Source: an uncultured Lachnospiraceae bacterium (GTDB lineage: Bacteria > Bacillota > Clostridia > Lachnospirales > Lachnospiraceae). From it: a stretch of 21,162 bases of DNA. Positions within the stretch are counted from its first letter, which is position 1; each line of letters begins with the position of its first letter. Positions 7,574-14,796 of this stretch are shown here, piece by piece. Position numbers and translations under genes: made by a program. Location of the stretch: NCBI GenBank assembly GCA_910588885.1, contig CAJUSQ010000038.1:1-21162 (forward strand). Direction: 5' to 3'. The notes beneath the pieces are model-generated. The model worked only from the letters and a program-made list of their open reading frames with translations. It was not told the origin of the DNA and did not search any database.

Positions 7574-8368
7574 TTACCAACCGTACCGGGCCATTACACC
7601 CATGATCCCGTTTACAAAATCCCCCGGCAAATCGCAGGGCAGATTGTGACAGCCCGGAAAATGCAAAAGCTCACAGCCAGTCAGCCGGCTGAAGGTCTTC
7701 GCCGCCCGGACATATTTAGATTCTCCGCTGCGCTCACCCACCGCCGTCGTAATTCGATCAGATTTTTCTTTGTAATATCTGATTTCCGGCGTGTAGTGCA
7801 TAAATACCCCAAATTCATTTTTCAGGAAATTGGGATAGTTCCCGATTTCCCGTTCCTCCGTTTCCCGGGGCTTCTCCGGCCGTCTGTCGTCCGTCTCTCC
7901 CAGGGAAAGCATAAATTCCAGCATGGCCCGGTTGATTTTGCCGATTGCCACATCCTTTTCAATCCTGGCCACCCACTGGCCCTGATCTTCCTCCTTTAAA
8001 AGGGAAACCAGGGGCGGTTCATACAAGAACACATGTTCTATTTTCTCCGGACAAGACCGGAACAGCTCCAACGCAATGATTGCCCCGGCGCTGGCTCCGG
8101 CCAGAAAAACCCTGGAAATGCCCAGATGCTCCAGCAACGCCGCACCATCCCTGACCTGGGCCTCCACGTCGTACTCCTGCCGATACACCGGAACGCTTCT
8201 GGAATTCCCACGGCGATCATAGGTAATCACCTGATAATAGGGGCTAAGGAGCCTGGCCGCATCCTGATACAGCCCGCAGTCCACCACAACTCCGTGAATC
8301 AAAAGCAGCGGTTTCCCCTTTCCCTGTACCTCATAATATAAGTTCACTTCTTCCGTTTTCAGATACAT
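7574..8368 (-). CDS. Alpha/beta-fold hydrolase
   Basis: A 264-aa cytoplasmic alpha/beta hydrolase; no signal peptide is present. The N-terminal sheet has the LLLIHG oxyanion-hole motif (H25, G26), then YDRRGNSRS, and the nucleophile elbow GASAG with Ser93. A likely catalytic histidine lies near the C-terminus in FPGCHNLPCDLP. The cap region is divergent, and the substrate (ester, lactone, amide or other) cannot be told. The start at 8368 has GGAGG four bases upstream and overlaps the end of the C_GCAxxG_C_C gene by 10 bases, so they are in one operon with sdaAB-sdaAA. A serine-related or acyl-transfer side activity is possible but unproven. Confidence 0.87.
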   Translation of the reverse strand: MYLKTEEVNLYYEVQGKGKPLLLIHGVVVDCGLYQDAARLLSPYYQVITYDRRGNSRSVPVYRQEYDVEAQVRDGAALLEHLGISRVFLAGASAGAIIALELFRSCPEKIEHVFLYEPPLVSLLKEEDQGQWVARIEKDVAIGKINRAMLEFMLSLGETDDRRPEKPRETEEREIGNYPNFLKNEFGVFMHYTPEIRYYKEKSDRITTAVGERSGESKYVRAAKTFSRLTGCELLHFPGCHNLPCDLPGDFVNGIMGVMARYGW

Positions 8369-8802
8369 GATTCCTCCGAAGCCTCTGCCAAATCCTCTTT
8401 GAAAAAGTGCTCTCCGATCAGGCGCACCGCATCTTCAATACAGCCCTCACAGCTTCGCAGCATTTTTCCCGTATCCACGCCTTTTAATTCCCGGCAGATC
8501 AGGGACTGGTTCTTTTCCTTAAAATCCTTTGCCAGCTCCCGCACCATCCGGCTGGTCACCGGCTTGGTGGAACACACTCCCAAATCCTTGCAGCTGTTTT
8601 TAAGCCCTGCCGCCATATACATCCCGGTTACGGCCCCGCAGACACCCTGCATTCCGCCCATTCCTCCGCCGAAGCCTTCCGACACAGCGAACAGCAGTTC
8701 TTCTTCTGCTCCCAGCAAATCACTGTAAGCACAAAGGACTGCCTGGGCACAGTTGTAGCCCTTCTTCCGGTTCTCTAACGCCCTGTTCACACGGGTCTCC
8801 AT
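8359..8802 (-). CDS. C_GCAxxG_C_C family putative redox protein
   Basis: A 147-aa protein with the cysteine pattern that names this family: a YNCAQAVLCAY helix, a glycine-rich GFGGGMGGMQGVCGAVTG segment, then SCKDLGVC, LICRELKG and SCEGCIEDA cysteines. These proteins are thought to bind an iron-sulfur centre or act as redox-active thiol proteins in anaerobes. The exact role is not established. The start at 8802 follows a GGGGG-type site; a longer frame to 8856 would run into the promoter region. It is the first gene of the operon that continues into the hydrolase and the iron-sulfur serine dehydratase. That context suggests redox or cofactor support for an oxygen-sensitive enzyme, as inference. 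Confidence 0.88.
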   Translation of the reverse strand: METRVNRALENRKKGYNCAQAVLCAYSDLLGAEEELLFAVSEGFGGGMGGMQGVCGAVTGMYMAAGLKNSCKDLGVCSTKPVTSRMVRELAKDFKEKNQSLICRELKGVDTGKMLRSCEGCIEDAVRLIGEHFFKEDLAEASEESCI

Positions 8803-8844
8803 CTTAATTCCCCCTTTCCAACAATCCTTTTCGTTCTTTTTCTT

Positions 8845-8873
8845 ATTGTAGCACACTACGGAAACAGCTGCAA
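8845..8873 (-). promoter_or_regulatory. Promoter of the C_GCAxxG/hydrolase/sda operon
   Basis: On the minus strand TTGCAG (8873-8868) and TACAAT (8850-8845) are 17 bases apart, about 40 bases before the first gene's start. It diverges from the promoter at 8907-8936. The HxlR regulator is encoded on the other side, so it may bind this intergenic region. Confidence 0.75.
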
Positions 8874-8906
8874 TCCGAAAAAAATCCCGTTTTTTCTAAT
8901 TTCCTA

Positions 8907-8936
8907 TTGAAAACCCTGTATTTTATCTGATAAAAT
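8907..8936 (+). promoter_or_regulatory. Candidate promoter of the HxlR regulator gene
   Basis: TTGAAA (8907-8912) and TAAAAT (8931-8936) are 18 bases apart. The distance to the HxlR start is about 130 bases, giving an unusually long leader that contains a short open frame at 8959-8988. A closer promoter was not obvious. Confidence 0.55.
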
Positions 8937-8958
8937 AAAAACGTCAGGAGTTACCTTT

Positions 8959-8988
8959 ATGATACTAAATAACCGAAACGAAAGATAA
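8959..8988 (+). CDS. Possible nine-codon leader peptide upstream of HxlR gene
   Basis: ATG with an AGGAG site eight bases upstream opens a nine-residue frame, MILNNRNER, ending in TAA. It lies in the long leader between the promoter candidate and the HxlR gene. It may be a chance frame; no attenuator hairpin was recognised after it. Confidence 0.2.
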   Translation: MILNNRNER

Positions 8989-9065
8989 TTACTTTTAGCT
9001 TCCTTCCGGCATGTTACGGCAAATTCCCGGCCGGACAACAATAGAAAACTTTGTGAGGTGCAATT

Positions 9066-9479
9066 ATGAACAAACCCGTCAATCCTTATCATTACGTAAC
9101 CGGCTGCATTTCCGGCAAATGGAAAATGACCATTTTACATCACATCCACCATTATGGAAAAATCCGTTTTAACGAAACAAAAAAGACCCTGCAGGTCAGT
9201 GAAAAGGTTTTAAGCCAGCAGCTGAAGGAGCTGGCCGCAGACGGCCTGGTGGAACGGATTCAGTATAATACGATTCCCCTGAAGGTGGAATACATCCTGA
9301 CCCCTTTGGGGGAAGACTTGATTCCTGCCCTGGATATCCTCTATATCTGGAGTATCCGCCGGATGGCCCAGCTGAATATCCCCATTGATCCGGATGCCTT
9401 TGCGGTACATACGGAACGGAAGTACATTGACCAGCTGATGGATATTATGGACGCTTACAAGAAAAAACAGCAGGAATAG
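9066..9479 (+). CDS. HxlR-family winged-helix transcriptional regulator
   Basis: A 137-aa MarR/HxlR-type dimeric DNA-binding protein. The family signature runs from CISGKWKMTILHHI through RFNETKKTLQVSEKVLSQQL to ELAADGLVERIQY and the wing around PLKVEYILTPLGEDL. The N-terminal Cys14, in the position where HxlR members typically have a conserved cysteine, could sense electrophiles or redox state. GAGGTG lies upstream of the ATG. The C-terminal 35 residues extend beyond the core fold. It is divergent from the C_GCAxxG/sda operon and convergent with the corrinoid importer genes. By the usual logic of divergent pairs it may regulate the operon to its left. The ligand and target are not visible in the sequence. 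Confidence 0.92.
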   Translation: MNKPVNPYHYVTGCISGKWKMTILHHIHHYGKIRFNETKKTLQVSEKVLSQQLKELAADGLVERIQYNTIPLKVEYILTPLGEDLIPALDILYIWSIRRMAQLNIPIDPDAFAVHTERKYIDQLMDIMDAYKKKQQE

Positions 9480-9501
9480 CGGGGACAGTACCGTTCCCGC
9501 T
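9478..9501. terminator. Hairpin between convergent HxlR and BtuD-like genes
   Basis: AGCGGGGAC and GTTCCCGCT form a nine-bp stem with one G-U pair around an AGTACC loop, starting within the HxlR stop codon. Neither side has a T-tract directly attached. It is a plausible shared terminator for the two converging genes, but weaker than the others in the window. Confidence 0.5.
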
Positions 9502-9519
9502 CTCATCCGAATCCTTTCC

Positions 9520-10275
9520 CTACAAGAAGAGAATATGCATCCGTCCCCTGCTGTCCCATACAAGCTCCGTTTCCACCTGGTAGATGTCCCGGATAAATTC
9601 CCGGGTCAATACCTCTTCCGGCGTCCCGTTCCCGACAATCTTACCTTCTTTCAAGGCATAGAGCCTGTCGCAGAAAGCGGCCGCCATATTCAAATCGTGA
9701 ATGGCGGAAATCACCGTAACATCCAACTGCTTTACCAGTTTCAGCAGCTGAAGCTGGTGGGTAATATCCAGATGGTTGGTGGGCTCATCCAGAATCAGGC
9801 ACTCCGTCTGCTGGGCCAATGCCCGGGCCAGAATTACCCGTTGCTGCTCTCCGCCGGATAAGGTGGAAAAGCTCCTTTCCGCAAAGGAAGCCATCCCCAC
9901 GGTTTTCAGGGCTTCTTCCACAATCCGGTAATCTTCGGCATTGTCCCGCTCCAGAGGCTTCTTATGAGGTGTCCGCCCCATGAGGACAACCTCCCGTACG
10001 GAAAATTCAAAATTATAATAGTTGTGCTGGGCCACCACTGCCATTTTTTGGGCAGATTCCCGGTACGGCAGATGCAGCAGCTCTTCCTTTCCCAGGTAGA
10101 TACAGCCCTGATCCGGCTTTAATACACGGTATATGCATTTTAACAGCGTGGACTTCCCGCTTCCGTTGGGGCCGATAATCCCCACAAATTCTTTCTTTCC
10201 GGCGTTTACGGACACATCCTTTAAAATCTGCTGCTTCCCATAGCTAAGGGCGATCTGCTCCGCTGCAATCTTCAT
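9520..10275 (-). CDS. ABC importer ATP-binding protein, BtuD/FecE class
   Basis: Cytoplasmic ATPase (251 aa) of a binding-protein-dependent importer for metal-chelates or corrinoids. Motifs are Walker A GPNGSGKS (35-42), Q-loop Q83, signature LSGGEQQR (139-146), Walker B LILDEP with D163/E164, NHLD D-loop and H-loop H193. The C-terminal VLTREFIRDIYQVE segment is typical of the FecE/BtuD group. The ATG at 10275 overlaps the permease stop by four bases and has GGAGG about nine bases upstream; the in-frame extension to 10410 lies inside the permease gene and is not real. Family members import iron-siderophores, haem or cobalamin. The cobalamin riboswitch at the head of this operon favours corrinoids here. 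Confidence 0.92.
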   Translation of the reverse strand: MKIAAEQIALSYGKQQILKDVSVNAGKKEFVGIIGPNGSGKSTLLKCIYRVLKPDQGCIYLGKEELLHLPYRESAQKMAVVAQHNYYNFEFSVREVVLMGRTPHKKPLERDNAEDYRIVEEALKTVGMASFAERSFSTLSGGEQQRVILARALAQQTECLILDEPTNHLDITHQLQLLKLVKQLDVTVISAIHDLNMAAAFCDRLYALKEGKIVGNGTPEEVLTREFIRDIYQVETELVWDSRGRMHILFL

Positions 10276-11360
10276 TCCCTGCCACCTCCGAATCCATAAG
10301 ACTTCCGCGCCATCAGGTAAATAAAGCAGGGGGCGCCGATCAGCGATACGAAAATCCCGATGGGCATCTCCGCATTCTTCAGGATACTGCGGCAAATCAC
10401 GTCTGCCCACACCAGAAAAACTGCCCCCAGCATTGCGCTAAGGGGAATCATCCGCCTGTGATCCGTCCCAAAGAGCATCCGGATTACATGGGGAATGATC
10501 AGCCCTACAAACCCGATCATTCCGGCACAGTAAACCGCAAAGCCCACCATCAGGGAAGCCAGTATCATATACCACGTCCGGACTTTATGTAAATCCGTTC
10601 CAAGGGTAATGGAAACCTCATCTCCCAAAAGCATCAAATTCAGGCTTCGGAACTGTGTCCAGAAAAACAAGGTCCCCAGCAAAATCACCGGCAGTATCAC
10701 CGCCACATTTTCCCATTTTGCACCGCCCAGGCTTCCCATGGTCCAATAGGTCACCTCTGCCATCCCGTTTTTATCATTGGAAATATACAGCAGGAAGCTG
10801 GAAAAAGCCGAACAGACGGAGCTGACCGCCATACCTGCCAGAATCAGCTTCCCGGCGTTGGCCCTTCCTCCCATATTCGCAATAAACAGAACGCCGAAGG
10901 AGGTCAGCATTGCGCCTAAAAAAGCCATCACTCCCACGGAATTGGTGCCAAAGAGCGTCCCAAAGCCAAATAGGATTGCCGCCGTAGCCCCCAGGGAGGC
11001 GCCGGACGAAATTCCCAGGACATAAGGATCTGCCAAAGGGTTTTTTACAATGGCCTGCATCACCACTCCGCAGACCGACAGGCCCATCCCTACGGACACG
11101 CCCAAAATAACCCGTGGAAACCGGATCAGCCATACCACGTCATGAACGGCTCCCTCCCCATAGGCCGCAAACCGTTCCATGCCGAATAATTCATACAGCA
11201 CCACCCGATAAACCTCCGTTATGGAAATATCCGCATTTCCGAAGGTAATCGCCGCCAATATGGAAAAAATCAATCCAACCAATAATAGAATTCCCGTTAG
11301 CAGGAAGAAAGAGGTCTTCCACACGGAAGACCTTTCCCCCTTCTGCATTTCTCTGTTCAA
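10272..11360 (-). CDS. ABC importer permease, FecCD/BtuC family
   Basis: A 362-aa polytopic permease of the FecCD/BtuC family, with about ten membrane segments expected. Characteristic stretches are RFPRVILGVSVGMGLSVCG, GVVMQAIVKNPLADPYVLG, ISSGASLGATAAILFG, GMIGFVGLIIPHVIRMLFG and the C-terminal PIGIFVSLIGAPCFIYLMAR. The best start is a TTG at 11360, with GAGGG seven bases upstream; the in-frame ATG at 11348 has only a weak AGAGAA upstream. The gene is 36 bases after the binding-protein gene and overlaps the ATPase gene by four bases. Two copies of this subunit would form the transport channel. The riboswitch context points to B12 or a related corrinoid as substrate. Confidence 0.93.
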   Translation of the reverse strand: MNREMQKGERSSVWKTSFFLLTGILLLVGLIFSILAAITFGNADISITEVYRVVLYELFGMERFAAYGEGAVHDVVWLIRFPRVILGVSVGMGLSVCGVVMQAIVKNPLADPYVLGISSGASLGATAAILFGFGTLFGTNSVGVMAFLGAMLTSFGVLFIANMGGRANAGKLILAGMAVSSVCSAFSSFLLYISNDKNGMAEVTYWTMGSLGGAKWENVAVILPVILLGTLFFWTQFRSLNLMLLGDEVSITLGTDLHKVRTWYMILASLMVGFAVYCAGMIGFVGLIIPHVIRMLFGTDHRRMIPLSAMLGAVFLVWADVICRSILKNAEMPIGIFVSLIGAPCFIYLMARKSYGFGGGRE

Positions 11361-11396
11361 GATCTATCCCTCTATTCTTATCACACCAGCCGTATT

Positions 11397-12545
11397 TCAT
11401 TCCAAATCCGGATACAGGCCCTTCGCAAAGGTCTCAATACCGTCCATGGTCCGGGTCGCACTGGCATACATTTCACTTAACATAATCGGCACGACCCTGT
11501 TGTTTTTCACCGCATCCAGGCTGGCATAGGCTTCGTCCTCCAGAATCACATTCAGCTTTTCCTGCTCCAGCTGCTTGGGATCGTCCCCGGAATAGGGCAT
11601 GTATACCACAAAAATCACATCCGGATTGGCCGCAATCACGTCTTCCTTCCCGATGGTTCCACCCTCCGGATTGGCCAAAATGCCGCCCAGCTGGCTTACC
11701 ATGTCTCCGCCCAGGGAATCGGCATTATAATTGGTAAATCCGTCGTCCATAGATTCCAAAATCAAAACCCTGGGCCTCTCTTCCCGATCCTTTGTCTTCT
11801 CCTTTACCTCTGCAATGGTATCCTGCATTTCTTTCACAATCGTCTCTGCCCGATCCTGCACATCGAAAATCTTCCCGATATTCAGAATATCCGTATATTC
11901 GTTTTCCAGGGTTTTCCGGTAGGCGGTATCCCCGTTTTTCGGATGGGTATTGCTGTTCATATAAATATTCGTCCCTTTTTCCACCCATCCCCCGGCGTCT
12001 CCCAGGGTCTTTTCCCCAAAGAGGGAGCCCCAGGAAAAAATCAAATCCGGCTCCAGCATGGTGACTGTCTCCAGGGAGGGCGTAAATTCGTCCAGATAAT
12101 TTAATTTGGTAAATCCGGGCTTCTGATCCTCCGGTACCTCGTTGTCCAAACCTGCCGCAGCAGCAATATGATCCTCCAGCCCCAGCGCCAGCAGCGTTTC
12201 AATGGAGCCTTGGTATACCGCAAGGACTTTTTGCGGCGCCTGCTCATAAGTGGTTGTAAGCTCTGCCCCGTCGGAGCCATAGGTGGTAATCGTCAGCGGA
12301 TATTCGGTTCGTTTCCCCGGCTCCTGTTCCCCGGAAGCATCCTCTTTCCCGGCTCCTGTTCCGTCTGCCCCGGCCGTTTCGTCACTCTCCGGCGTTTTCA
12401 CCTGATTGTCTGCGATTACTTCTTTCGCATCCTTCCGTTTGGAATCACCGCTGTTATTTCCGTCGCCGCCGCAGGCCCACAGGGACATTGCCATTCCTGC
12501 CACCAGGATTCCGGCTAAAAGCTTCGTTCCGATCTTTTTTCTCAT
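11397..12545 (-). CDS. ABC importer substrate-binding lipoprotein, BtuF/FhuD class
   Basis: Surface lipoprotein (382 aa) of the Peripla_BP_2 fold that captures the ligand for the adjacent permease and ATPase. It has a signal peptide with lipobox LWAC, then a hydrophilic S/D/K/E/G linker of about 55 residues. The binding domain starts near RTEYPLTITTYG. Fold hallmarks include PQKVLAVYQGSIETLLALGL, LNYLDEFTPSLETVTMLEPDLIF, RVLILESMDDG and NPDVIFVVYMP. The start at 12545 has an AAGGA site about 11 bases upstream. It is the first gene under the cobalamin riboswitch, so the likely ligand is cobalamin or another corrinoid; sequence similarity alone would equally allow an iron chelate. The binding residues cannot be identified by eye. 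Confidence 0.9.
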   Translation of the reverse strand: MRKKIGTKLLAGILVAGMAMSLWACGGDGNNSGDSKRKDAKEVIADNQVKTPESDETAGADGTGAGKEDASGEQEPGKRTEYPLTITTYGSDGAELTTTYEQAPQKVLAVYQGSIETLLALGLEDHIAAAAGLDNEVPEDQKPGFTKLNYLDEFTPSLETVTMLEPDLIFSWGSLFGEKTLGDAGGWVEKGTNIYMNSNTHPKNGDTAYRKTLENEYTDILNIGKIFDVQDRAETIVKEMQDTIAEVKEKTKDREERPRVLILESMDDGFTNYNADSLGGDMVSQLGGILANPEGGTIGKEDVIAANPDVIFVVYMPYSGDDPKQLEQEKLNVILEDEAYASLDAVKNNRVVPIMLSEMYASATRTMDGIETFAKGLYPDLE

Positions 12546-12687
12546 AAATGTCTCATCCTTTCCTTTTTAAAGTATCAAAATACAGTTACGTTATTTTTAT
12601 AATATTTCTTGTGTGATAACCGGAAACTCCCACCTCCGTTCCTGCGCCACCACTTTTTGGAAAGGGATGATTCTCTTAAATCAATCC

Positions 12688-12716
12688 AAAAAGGCCGTGG
12701 CAAAAACGCCACAGCC
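12688..12716 (-). terminator. Riboswitch expression-platform terminator
   Basis: On the minus strand GGCTGTGGC, a six-base loop and GCCACGGCC form a nine-bp stem with one G-U pair, followed by TTTTT. It sits between the cobalamin aptamer and the importer genes. It is the expected off-switch: ligand binding should favour this hairpin. Confidence 0.88.
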
Positions 12717-12779
12717 GTATTTCTGTGTTCCCAATCAATCTCCCGATTCTTAAATCCAAATCTTCCGATTAATTCCCTG

Positions 12780-12975
12780 CTCTTTGTAGGTCTTCTGACT
12801 TATGCATTCAAAGAAAATTCTTAACGCCTGCATCCTGCCTTCTCAGGTTGCCCCAATGACTGATTTTCATCATCGGATACAGGCTACGCATATACAGCGG
12901 CGGTACCGTATGGGATTCTCACCCATTTCCCTTGTTCATCCGTGCTGCTGTTACCGCGGGCACGGCCACAAAAAG
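12780..12975 (-). promoter_or_regulatory. Cobalamin riboswitch (B12 element)
   Basis: The minus strand has the conserved core of the adenosylcobalamin family aptamer: GGGAAATGGGTGAGAATCCC, then ACGGTACCGCCGCTGT, further on CATTGGGGCAACCTGAGAAGGC, and the B12 box AAGTCAGAAGACCTA at the 3' side. The ends pair as a P1 stem: CTTTTTGTGG with CTACAAAGAG, about 10 pairs including G-U pairs. A terminator follows 60 bases later. The element would repress the downstream importer when corrinoid is sufficient. The 12546-13126 gap is mainly this leader, plus the promoter and the palindromic repeat. Confidence 0.95.
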
Positions 12976-12995
12976 TTCTGTTCTGTTCCAAATCT

Positions 12996-13025
12996 ATCAT
13001 AACACCTGACAAATCTTTCCGTCAA
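12996..13025 (-). promoter_or_regulatory. Promoter of the riboswitch/importer operon
   Basis: On the minus strand TTGACG (13025-13020) and TATGAT (13001-12996) are 18 bases apart. Transcription would start about 15 bases before the first P1 strand of the cobalamin aptamer. Confidence 0.7.
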
Positions 13026-13061
13026 GACTTTTATCGGTTGATTTTTGTGATTTTTATAACC

Positions 13062-13097
13062 GGGTTACTGTTCACACCCATGGTGTTCACAGTAACG
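13062..13097. repeat. Palindromic repeat element, copy A (3' of pyrD)
   Basis: A 36-base near-palindrome in which GTTACTGT and ACAGTAAC form the outer arms and ACACC/GGTGT the inner arms around CAT, with two mismatched positions between. The reverse complement of 17163-17198 matches it at 33 of 36 positions. It begins 30 bases past the pyrD stop, so it could act as a transcript-end hairpin, though no T-tract follows. It may belong to a dispersed extragenic repeat family. Confidence 0.75.
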
Positions 13098-13126
13098 TCT
13101 CCGATATCTCCGGATGACAGGCCAGG

Positions 13127-14032
13127 TCACCTTACCGCCCCGATCAATTCCGCAATATCCTCAATCCCTTCTTCTTCCATAAAACTGCGGATGCCCTCTG
13201 CAATCTCCTCCGATGCCTTGGGATTGGTAAAGTTTGCCGTCCCTACCGCAATGGCAGTTGCTCCGGCCAGCAGCATTTCAATGGCATCCTCCGCACTTGC
13301 AATGCCGCCCATGCCGATAATCGGAAGCTTCACCGCCTGGGCCGTCTGATAGACCATGCGCACCGCTACCGGATGAATGGCGGGGCCGGAAAGCCCTCCG
13401 GTTCGATTGGCCAAAGCGAACTTACGTTTGTGTATATCGATCTTCATTCCGGTCAGGGTATTAATCAGCGATAACGCGTCGGCGCCTCCGGCCTCGGCTG
13501 CCCTGGCCATTTCCGTAATATCCGTCACATTGGGACTTAGCTTCATGATTACCGGCTGTTTCGCACATCGTTTCACTTCCCGGGTAATGGCCTCCACCGC
13601 CCTGGGGTCCTGGCCGAATGCAATTCCACCTTCTTTTACATTCGGGCAGGAAATATTGATTTCCAGCAGGTCAATCGGCTGATCCGACAGGCGTTCCACC
13701 ACCTGGCAGTATTCCTCCGTCGTCTTTCCGCAGACATTTACGATAATCTTCGTATCGTACTGGGTCAAAAAGGGAATGTCCCGCTGCACGAAAACGTCAA
13801 TTCCCGGGTTCTGCAGACCGATGGCATTGAGCATCCCGCCGTAAGTTTCCGCAATCCGCGGAGCCGGATTCCCTTCCCAGGGAACACCGGAAACCCCTTT
13901 TGTCACCACGCCCCCAAGTTTGTTCAGATCCACAAATTCCCCGTATTCCCGGCCGGAGCCAAATGTCCCGGATGCCGTCAGGACCGGGTTTTTCAATGTA
14001 ACGCCTGCCAGCTTTACCTTCGTGTTCCTCAA
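13127..14032 (-). CDS. pyrD: Dihydroorotate dehydrogenase, class 1B catalytic subunit
   Basis: Oxidises dihydroorotate to orotate, the fourth step of UMP synthesis; 301 aa, cytoplasmic, FMN-containing. Class 1 features are NPVLTASGTFGSGREYGEF, the conserved KG of VVTKGVSG, NAIGLQNPG, the active-site NISCPNVKEGG with catalytic base Cys129 (class 2 enzymes have Ser), MKLSPNVTDI and the FMN-phosphate loop PIIGMGGIASAEDA. Together with PyrK next door it should form the NAD-linked class 1B heterotetramer. The start is a TTG at 14032 overlapping the pyrK stop as TTGA, with GAGGAGG seven bases upstream. It is the last gene of the pyr operon, followed by palindromic repeat copy A. Confidence 0.97.
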   Translation of the reverse strand: MRNTKVKLAGVTLKNPVLTASGTFGSGREYGEFVDLNKLGGVVTKGVSGVPWEGNPAPRIAETYGGMLNAIGLQNPGIDVFVQRDIPFLTQYDTKIIVNVCGKTTEEYCQVVERLSDQPIDLLEINISCPNVKEGGIAFGQDPRAVEAITREVKRCAKQPVIMKLSPNVTDITEMARAAEAGGADALSLINTLTGMKIDIHKRKFALANRTGGLSGPAIHPVAVRMVYQTAQAVKLPIIGMGGIASAEDAIEMLLAGATAIAVGTANFTNPKASEEIAEGIRSFMEEEGIEDIAELIGAVR

Positions 14033-14796
14033 AGCTCTACCTCCTCTGCCCGGAATACCGGACCCTCTTTGCAGATCCGTTTGTTATGTACATTGGTATG
14101 CCCGTCCTTCTCCCTGGACTTACAGACACAGGCCAGGCAGGCTCCGATCCCGCAGGCCATCCGCTCTTCCATGGACAGCCAGCATTCCATTTTATTTTCG
14201 GCCGCATACTGTTTGATAGCCCGAAGCATGGGTGTGGGCCCGCAGGCGTAAATAATATCCGCCGTCAGCCCGTTTTCGGCAATGGCATCCAGAACATTCC
14301 CTTCCGTCCCGTAGCTGCCGTCTTCCGTAGAAATATAGACTTTGCCCAGCTTCCGGAATTCCTCCTGTAAAAAAGGCTCGTCCTGATAGCCCAGAATCAT
14401 CTGTTTTTCACAATCCAGATCCTTTGCCAGCTGTAAAAGGGGAGGAATCCCGATTCCGCCGCCGATCAAAAACGCCTTCTTCTCTTTCCGTGGAAACCCG
14501 TTGCCCAAAGGCCCTACAATCTCAATCTGCCTTCCGGTCCTTAAGGTGGAAAATTCTTCGGTCCCTTTCCCTACCACCCGGTATACAATCCGCAGGGCGC
14601 TGTCTTCTACATCAATCTGGCAAATGCTGATGGGCCGCGGAAGCAGCCTGCTGCCATCCTGACAGTACAGGGAAATAAACTGGCCCGCCTTTGCATGGGC
14701 CGCAATCTGATCCGTCTTCAGCCACATACTGTAAATCCCATAGGAAATCTCTTCCTGGCGGATTACCACTGCCTGCTCCTTGAATCTCTCTGCCAT
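14029..14796 (-). CDS. pyrK: Dihydroorotate dehydrogenase electron-transfer subunit
   Basis: A 255-aa FAD and [2Fe-2S] protein that passes electrons from the PyrD FMN to NAD. The N-terminal ferredoxin-reductase-like FAD domain shows RLLPRPISICQID and IVYRVVGKGTEEFSTL. The NAD region has PLGNGFP and the glycine-rich FLIGGGIGIPPLLQLAK, then YACGPTPMLRA. The C-terminal cluster ligands are Cys215, Cys220, Cys223 and Cys242, the C-x4-C-x2-C-x(n)-C arrangement known from the lactococcal protein. The ATG overlaps the pyrF stop by one base (TAATG) and the gene overlaps pyrD by four bases, so translation is coupled throughout. Full length and complete motifs indicate a functional subunit. Confidence 0.97.
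   Translation of the reverse strand: MAERFKEQAVVIRQEEISYGIYSMWLKTDQIAAHAKAGQFISLYCQDGSRLLPRPISICQIDVEDSALRIVYRVVGKGTEEFSTLRTGRQIEIVGPLGNGFPRKEKKAFLIGGGIGIPPLLQLAKDLDCEKQMILGYQDEPFLQEEFRKLGKVYISTEDGSYGTEGNVLDAIAENGLTADIIYACGPTPMLRAIKQYAAENKMECWLSMEERMACGIGACLACVCKSREKDGHTNVHNKRICKEGPVFRAEEVEL

Noticed and set aside
12942..13349. A plus-strand frame sharing the peptide LLFTPMVFTVT with a minus-strand frame near 17160-17200.
   Set aside because: The shared peptide is only the translation of the two palindromic repeat copies and not a conserved protein. The repeat is reported instead.
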